Part shown: piece after piece, positions 13,754 through 18,355 of the stretch
Position numbering within the stretch: position 1 is the stretch's first letter
Layout of the letters: every line of letters starts with the position of its first letter
Assembly (NCBI GenBank): GCA_028703175.1
Contig: JAQVNJ010000125.1
Coordinates: 1-18,355, forward strand
Origin: JAAYCB01 sp012744395
GTDB lineage: Bacteria; Planctomycetota; Planctomycetia; Pirellulales; Thermoguttaceae
DNA: 18,355 nucleotides
Direction: 5' to 3'
Program-made: the position numbers and the translations under genes
The notes under the pieces: generated by a model
What the model was told of the DNA's origin: nothing
Seen by the model: the letters and a program-made list of their open reading frames with translations, nothing else
Database searches by the model: none

Positions 13754-13784
13754 TTGACAGGTCAAGGCCGAGGCGGGAAGATGA
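13754..13784 (+). promoter_or_regulatory. Candidate promoter of the duplicated secreted protein gene
   Basis: TTGACA (13754-13759), a 17-base spacer and GAAGATGA (13777-13784) lie about 65 bases before the ATG at 13851. The first element and the last eight bases are identical, at the same spacing, to those upstream of the DUF1559 gene (minus strand, 2215-2185). The weak housekeeping -10 suggests an alternative sigma factor or activator, if real. Confidence 0.45.
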
Positions 13785-13850
13785 GCGGGCCGCATGCAAC
13801 CGACCTTTCCCTGGTGACACACCCCGCTCGACATGCTCCGGAGGCCAGCC

Positions 13851-16301
13851 ATGCGTACCCGCAAACGGCGCAAGATATCACTCCTTGCCCGCTGGTTCTT
13901 GTCCGTTTTCGGCCTCGCGCCTGCGGTCGGCATCGGCTTTGTCTTGCCACTGGCGGCGCGGGGGGGCGAGCCGCTCGAGGTGAGCGGGCGCTATCCCCAC
14001 TTGGCGCTGTTCAACCACGGGGGGGAATGCGGCATCGGCGCGTTGGCGCCCTGGGCCGGAAAGCTCTGGGGGGTGACCTATTCACCGCACTCCCCGCGAG
14101 GCAGCGACGACAAGCTCTTCGAGATCGACGAGTCGCTGGCGCTGGGGATCCGACCCGAGGGGATCGGGGGGACTCCCGCCAACCGGTTGATCCACCGCGA
14201 GTCGAATCAGCTGTTCATCGGGCCCTACGTGATCGACTCCGCGGGAGGCGTTCGCGTGATTCCCTACGACCAGGCGATCGGCAGGCCGACGGCCACGCTC
14301 CGCCACCTGACCGATCCGGCCAGGAAGGTCTACACCTTCACGATGGAGGAGGGGCTCTACGAGATCGACGTCGAGACCCTTGCCGTGAAGACGCTGTTTG
14401 TCGACAGCCATCTGAAGGAGTTCGTCGATTACCTGCCCGGCTATCACGGCAAGGGCGGATACACGGGCCAGGGGCGGATTGTCGTCTCGAACAACGGCAA
14501 GAAGGCGCAGAAGAGCGCGTCGCGCGACGCCGCCGGCTGCCTGGCCGAGTGGGACGGCAAGGATTGGACGATTCTGGAGGAGCACCCGTTCAACGAAGTC
14601 AGCGGGCCCGGCGGCATCGAGGGCAACGCCGGCCAGGCCGATCCGGTCTGGGCCACCGGTTGGGACAGTCGTTCCGTCCTGCTCAAGCTGCTCGACGGCG
14701 GCCGCTGGTCGACCTGCCGCCTGCCGATCGGCTGCTACTCGTACATGGCCAGCCATGGTTGGTACACCGAATGGCCCCGCATCCGGCAGGTCGGGCCGGA
14801 GGGCGAATACCTGATGAACATGCACGGGCTGTGGTACGATTTTCCGGCCGGTTTTTCGGCTGCCGACACCGCCCGGCTGCGACCCATCGCCAGCCACCTG
14901 AAGATCACGGCGGATTTCTGCCGCTGGCAGGGTCGGGTGGTGTTCGGCTGCGACGACACGGCGATCACCGGCGGGAACCGTTTCGTCAACCAGTCGCAAT
15001 CGAACCTCTGGTTCAGGGAGTGGGAGCAGCTCGCCGAGGGCGGCCGCCCGGCCGGCTGGGGCGGGGTCTGGGTGCACGACGACGTTGCCGCCGAGACCCC
15101 CTCGCTGCCCTTCCATTTCGCTGGTTATGAACGGCGGATGGTCCACCTGGCCCACGGCAGCGACCAGCCCGTGGCGGTGACGATCCAGGTCGACCGGCGG
15201 GGCGATGGACGCTGGTCGGACTACGCAACGATCGCCGTGCCGGCGGGTGGCTACGCGTACCATATCTTTCCCGCGGATCTCCGGGCCCAGTGGGTCCGCC
15301 TGCGGACCGATCACGCGGCGGGCGACATGACCGCCTACTTCCACTTCGGCCCCGGCGGAGGCGCGCTGGCCGACGCGGAGATGTTCGCCTCCCTGGCGGA
15401 GGTCGACGACCAGGGCGAGCGCTCGGTCGGCATCGTTCGCCCCCGCGGCGGAGATCTGGGCACGCTCCAGGTTCTGGCCCATCGGGCGAGCGGGCAAGAC
15501 GAACGGCGGACCCCGCCGGTCTATTACGAAGTCGGCCCCGAGATGTCATTCCAGCAGCCGGCCCAGCCGGAGGAGCAGGTGCAATTCCTCCAGCAGAGGG
15601 CGGGACTCGCAAGCGCCGATTTCACGGTCGATGCGGCCTCCGCGGTGATCGCCAGCGATGGCGTCACCTACCGGCTGCCGCTCCGCGCTGATGCCTACCG
15701 CCGGGCCTGGTCGGTCGGCTGGCCGCGGGGCGTCCGCGAGGTCGTCACCGAGCGGTTGTTGCTCAACTGCGGGGGGACGTTCTATGTTCTGCCCCACAAG
15801 TCGGCCGGCGGCTATTCCGGGCTCAAGCCGGTCTGCACCCACAACAAGCGGATCACCGACTTCTGTTCCTGGCGCGGGATGCTCGTGCTGGCGGGCACGC
15901 GGGCCGACGCCGCGCCCGACGGCCACTACTTCCCGGCGGCTGACGGCAGCGCGGGGCTCTGGTTCGGCGACGTGGACGATCTCTGGAAGCTCGGCAAGCC
16001 GCGCGGCCGCGGCGGCCCCTGGCTCGACACCCCGGTCGAAGCCGGCCTACCCTCGGACGCTTACCTGATGACCGGCTTCGACGAAAAGACGATCACGCTC
16101 TCGCACGATCATCCGAGCGCGGTGACGATTCGCATCGAGGTCGACTTCCTCCGCGACGGAACCTGGAAGACCTACACGTCGATTCCGGTTCCCGCCGGGC
16201 AGACGGTGACGCACAAGTTCCCCGCCGGGTATTCCGCCCATTGGGTCCGCGTCGTCGCCGATCGCGCCGCGCGGGCCACGGCGCAGTTGACTTACGAGTA
16301 G
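13851..16301 (+). CDS. Large secreted protein with internal duplication, function unknown
   Basis: I do not recognise a named family. The 816-residue protein has a signal peptide (basic MRTRKRRK, hydrophobic 10-36, likely cut near the ARGGE at 36-40) and no other membrane segment, so it is exported. Residues 50-345 contain Trp/Gly-rich blade-like segments (for example GKLWGVTYSP, GCLAEWDGKDW) reminiscent of a beta-propeller. A C-terminal module occurs twice: about 349-498 and about 665-815. The best-matched pieces are ITADFCRWQGRVVFG with ITDFCSWRGMLVLAG, and AVTIQVDRRGDGRW with AVTIRIEVDFLRDGTW; each is followed by a segment of the type VPAG...FPA...WVR. The second module ends the protein. 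The start at 13851 is chosen because GGAGG lies 7 bases upstream; an ATG six codons earlier lacks this. Likely role: surface or periplasmic binding, possibly of carbohydrate (inference only). Confidence 0.85.
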   Translation: MRTRKRRKISLLARWFLSVFGLAPAVGIGFVLPLAARGGEPLEVSGRYPHLALFNHGGECGIGALAPWAGKLWGVTYSPHSPRGSDDKLFEIDESLALGIRPEGIGGTPANRLIHRESNQLFIGPYVIDSAGGVRVIPYDQAIGRPTATLRHLTDPARKVYTFTMEEGLYEIDVETLAVKTLFVDSHLKEFVDYLPGYHGKGGYTGQGRIVVSNNGKKAQKSASRDAAGCLAEWDGKDWTILEEHPFNEVSGPGGIEGNAGQADPVWATGWDSRSVLLKLLDGGRWSTCRLPIGCYSYMASHGWYTEWPRIRQVGPEGEYLMNMHGLWYDFPAGFSAADTARLRPIASHLKITADFCRWQGRVVFGCDDTAITGGNRFVNQSQSNLWFREWEQLAEGGRPAGWGGVWVHDDVAAETPSLPFHFAGYERRMVHLAHGSDQPVAVTIQVDRRGDGRWSDYATIAVPAGGYAYHIFPADLRAQWVRLRTDHAAGDMTAYFHFGPGGGALADAEMFASLAEVDDQGERSVGIVRPRGGDLGTLQVLAHRASGQDERRTPPVYYEVGPEMSFQQPAQPEEQVQFLQQRAGLASADFTVDAASAVIASDGVTYRLPLRADAYRRAWSVGWPRGVREVVTERLLLNCGGTFYVLPHKSAGGYSGLKPVCTHNKRITDFCSWRGMLVLAGTRADAAPDGHYFPAADGSAGLWFGDVDDLWKLGKPRGRGGPWLDTPVEAGLPSDAYLMTGFDEKTITLSHDHPSAVTIRIEVDFLRDGTWKTYTSIPVPAGQTVTHKFPAGYSAHWVRVVADRAARATAQLTYE

Positions 16302-16426
16302 GGTTCGCCAGGCCGGTCGGAAGACGGCGGCGGCCGGGCGGTCGCTTCCGGGCCCCGTTGCGGCTCCGGACCTCGTCCCACGATCGCTCGGAAGCCGCAC
16401 GGAGGGGATTGCGGCGGATGCCGCGG

Positions 16427-17275
16427 CTATCGATCCGCAGCCTTCTTGAACACGTACTGGTTGCAGCCCCAGCCGCCGCCGCAGGTGGTCAGGTTTTGCA
16501 GCACGCAGCCCCGCTGATGCTGGGGGAGAATGATCTGTTCCGGGCGGGCGACCTCGAACGGCAGGCCACCGCACCAGTCGACCCAATCGTGCCAGACGGA
16601 CATGCCGCGGTCCTCCTTCTTCCGCCGCCAATCGGCGAACGGCAACGGGTTTCTCCCCCGCGCCAAGCGAACCAGGGCGAACTTCAGTTCGAAGAGCAGG
16701 GAGACGGCCAGCACGAGCAACGGGCGGAGCGGCTTCGGCAACCGGTTGTAGAGCCGCTTGACCGCGTGCCAGCGGCGGCTTGCCCCCCCCTGATCGTTGT
16801 AGACGGCAAGGCACAAGAGGCCGTTCGGGCGGACCAGTTCGGAGACCAGCGCGAGGGCGTCCGCAAGGTTGCCCGTGTGGTGCAGCACGCCCCAGCAGTA
16901 GACCACGTCGAACTGGCCAAGGCGGCCGAGATACTCTCGATCCAAGGCGGAACCCCGCTCGATCGTCCACGCCGGATCGCCCGCGAAGCAGCGCCGCTTG
17001 ACCGCCTCGGTGCACGCCACGGCCTGCGGGTCGTAGTCGAACGAGTGGACCGTGGCACCCAATCGCCGGGCCGCCAGGCTGAACAGGCCGCTGCCCGACC
17101 CGATGTCCAGAAACGAACTGCCCGCCAGATCGTCCACTGCCAGCAACCGCCGCAGGGAGGCCTCGGCGTTTTCGATCCGCTGGTCGTCCAGGGTCTGAAG
17201 AAACGACCGCCAATTGGCTCCGAACGCGAACCGTGTCTGTTCAGCGATCCCGTCGGTGTGTCTGTCGGTGTTCAC
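16427..17275 (-). CDS. Class I SAM-dependent methyltransferase, polysaccharide-cluster type
   Basis: This 282-residue protein has a Rossmann methyltransferase core: motif I FLDIGSGSGLFS (55-66), the acidic end of beta 2 in FDYDP (79-83), and FDVVYCWGVLHHTGN (122-136). Before it, RFAFGANWRSFLQTLDD (15-31) is typical of methyltransferases found in O-antigen and capsule clusters. The C-terminal part has GGLPFEVARPEQI (236-248) and ends with the cysteine-rich CGGGWGCNQYVFKK (265-278), also characteristic of that group. The methyl acceptor, perhaps a sugar of a surface glycan, is not known. A hydrophobic patch (about 184-200) may touch the membrane. The GTG at 17275 is preceded by GGAAGGA and overlaps the upstream stop as GTGA, so the two genes are translationally coupled. 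The 3' end converges on the large secreted protein gene, 125 bases away. Confidence 0.85.
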   Translation of the reverse strand: MNTDRHTDGIAEQTRFAFGANWRSFLQTLDDQRIENAEASLRRLLAVDDLAGSSFLDIGSGSGLFSLAARRLGATVHSFDYDPQAVACTEAVKRRCFAGDPAWTIERGSALDREYLGRLGQFDVVYCWGVLHHTGNLADALALVSELVRPNGLLCLAVYNDQGGASRRWHAVKRLYNRLPKPLRPLLVLAVSLLFELKFALVRLARGRNPLPFADWRRKKEDRGMSVWHDWVDWCGGLPFEVARPEQIILPQHQRGCVLQNLTTCGGGWGCNQYVFKKAADR

Positions 17276-18010
17276 GGCTGTCCTTCCCGATCGCCGGTGG
17301 CCGCGGCGGAGGCCGCGATCCGGCGCGTGGCGCGGGAAGCGGCGATTCGGATTGACGTCGTCTCCCGCCCAGCGGCGATCCGCCGATCGATCCGCGCTCG
17401 CGGTTGCCCGCCCAAAGGAGTCACCTCGAAGAAATACTCCAGTCCCGTCAAGGCCATGACGCCGGTCCGGCATCGACCGTCTTGCGCCGCGTAGCCCGAG
17501 TCCTCAATCATCACCGCGCCGTAGACCCTCAGGGCCTCGGTGCAATCGCAGCAGGCTTTGGCGATGCCCCGGTGGTTCACCCGGTCATGCAGGGCATGGC
17601 CGATCTGCTCGGGGCGAAACTCCTCGTAACTCAGGCAGGAGAGCCATTGGCCCCAGCGGTAGATCACATTGATGTATAGGAACGCCGCTCCGGCGTGTCA
17701 ACGAGGATATTCCGATCGAAGGACTGGTTGAGGTAGTAACCCCGCGCGTTGCCGCCGACTTCCCACGCCGTGCCGCCGGACTGGCCGGCGAAGGTCGGCG
17801 CGGGCCGCTGAACCAGTTCGTCCAGCCAACCGTCCGCGCCTCGGGCCCGGGGCCGGCGGCGGTCTCGGCCGCTGTGCTCCGCGCGAACCACGTCGCCACG
17901 ACCGGGATCAGCAGCAAGAACGCCAGGGAGCGAGGGGCGAGCCAAATCGCCTCCAGGCAGACCGGTATGTCCGAGAGCAGCCGCCGCGTCGCGTGGTTGT
18001 TGCTGTTCAT
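17272..18010 (-). pseudogene. Membrane-anchored protein gene broken by two frameshifts
   Basis: No single frame covers this gene, but three successive frames give one plausible protein of about 245 residues. Frame 1 (ATG at 18010) reads MNSNNHATRRLLSDIPVCLE, then a transmembrane segment LAFLLLIPVVATWF, ending near 17845. Frame 2 reads DGWLDELVQRPAPTFAG, then GGNARGYYLNQSFDRNILVD, to about 17690. Frame 3 reads AAFLYINVIYRWGQWLSCLS and continues through RVYGAVMIEDSGYAAQDGR and GLEYFFEVTPLGG to the TGA at 17272. Each switch corresponds to one missing base in GC-rich sequence (around CCCCGGGCCC and around GAGCGGCG). The outer region would be periplasmic. The family is not recognised. It is either a recent pseudogene or a gene with two assembly errors; the intact GTGA overlap with the methyltransferase favours a once-functional operon. 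If frame 3 is used alone, a GTG at 17667 would give 131 residues. Confidence 0.6.
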
Positions 18011-18355
18011 CGTCAAAGTCCAACTGCGCCGCGGAAGTCCCGTCCGGTTGTGAAGCCGCCACGAGCATTTTTTCGGCGTGAATTTCTCCTACGGCAAGCA
18101 AAACGCGCCAACTCGCCAGGGTTTCCCTGAATTGCCCCGCCCGTCTCCAGTCTACGCGCGCCGATGGCAAGCTGTAGCGGTTGTCCGGTTATTTCCGCCC
18201 CAATCGGCCAACCCGAATCGTCCCTGCGGCAAGATGTGCGTCAAATCGCTCGTCTGGCCGATCGATACCCCGGCAACAAGCGGGTTGACCGCCGAGGTCA
18301 AGCAGCAGAATGAGCCCTTCCAATTCGAGCTCCGCGACGGACGGCGCGGCAAGCG
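18011..18355. other. Right edge: no gene assignable to a strand
   Basis: Two mirror-image open frames share third-codon positions here. On the plus strand, from an ATG at 18234, a frame open to the window edge contains EVKQQNEPFQFELRDGRRGK and could be the start of a gene. On the minus strand a frame from the edge to a stop at 18152 contains NPLVAGVSIGQTSDLTHILP and could be a gene end. Neither has a supporting ribosome-binding site or a recognised family. The part nearer 18011 is locally AT-richer (around 18066-18110) and may hold the promoter of the frameshifted gene. Confidence 0.3.

Noticed and set aside
14082..15497. 471-codon minus-strand frame opposite the large secreted protein
   Set aside because: The plus-strand gene has a ribosome-binding site, a signal peptide and an internal protein repeat; the minus frame has none of these.
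17664..18170. 168-codon minus-strand frame taken as a complete gene
   Set aside because: Only its second half looks like protein; the first half is a shifted reading of the membrane-anchor segment in the neighbouring frame, so it was merged into the frameshifted gene.

Overview
The window looks like chromosomal DNA from a high-GC planctomycete, probably of the Pirellulales type. The main evidence is a DUF1559 protein with a pilin-like N-terminus and a C-terminal H-x9-DG motif, paired with a small carboxypeptidase-regulatory-like lipoprotein; this gene pair is typical of Planctomycetes. Large secreted proteins of unknown function and palindromes built on GTTCCCAAGC or GCCCCGTCGGGGC fit the same group. 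There is no rRNA, CRISPR array, transposase or phage gene. The many long open frames opposite real genes are high-GC shadows.

Left part (1-3800). On the minus strand lie a DUF1559 gene, its lipoprotein partner, the wreck of an AbiEii-type nucleotidyltransferase gene broken by a one-base deletion, and the start of a Tat-exported Gfo/Idh/MocA oxidoreductase that runs off the left edge. A plus-strand gene encodes an exported nitrilase-superfamily amidase. A minus-strand tRNA-His follows, with a near-consensus promoter and an intrinsic terminator.

Middle (3850-7830). A creatininase-family amidohydrolase (minus) and a small FHA-domain protein (plus) diverge from a 437-base spacer. A secreted GH50-like (beta-agarase family) glycoside hydrolase is on the minus strand.

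Lipopolysaccharide region (7900-13600). A minus-strand operon encodes an ADP-heptose-type GT9 heptosyltransferase, a WaaP/RfaP-like core kinase and a WaaG-like GT4 glycosyltransferase; the last two overlap by ATGA. Beyond a 599-base spacer lie a small plus-strand membrane protein with an HExxH motif and, converging on it, lpxK (lipid A 4'-kinase). Together they indicate that the organism makes a phosphorylated lipid A with a heptose-containing inner core.

Right part (13850-18355). A large secreted protein of unknown function carries a C-terminal module of about 150-180 residues twice. Converging on it is a class I methyltransferase of a type seen in surface-polysaccharide clusters. Upstream of that, with a GTGA overlap, lies a conserved-looking membrane-anchored gene that can be read only by crossing three frames, so it is a pseudogene or carries assembly errors. 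The last 345 bases hold no gene that I can assign to a strand.

The points most worth a second look are the duplicated secreted protein, the HExxH membrane protein beside the lipid A and core genes, the frameshifted gene at the right, the nucleotidyltransferase relic, and an identical TTGACA-N17-GAAGATGA motif in front of both the DUF1559 gene and the duplicated secreted protein. I did not find a clearly new multi-gene system.
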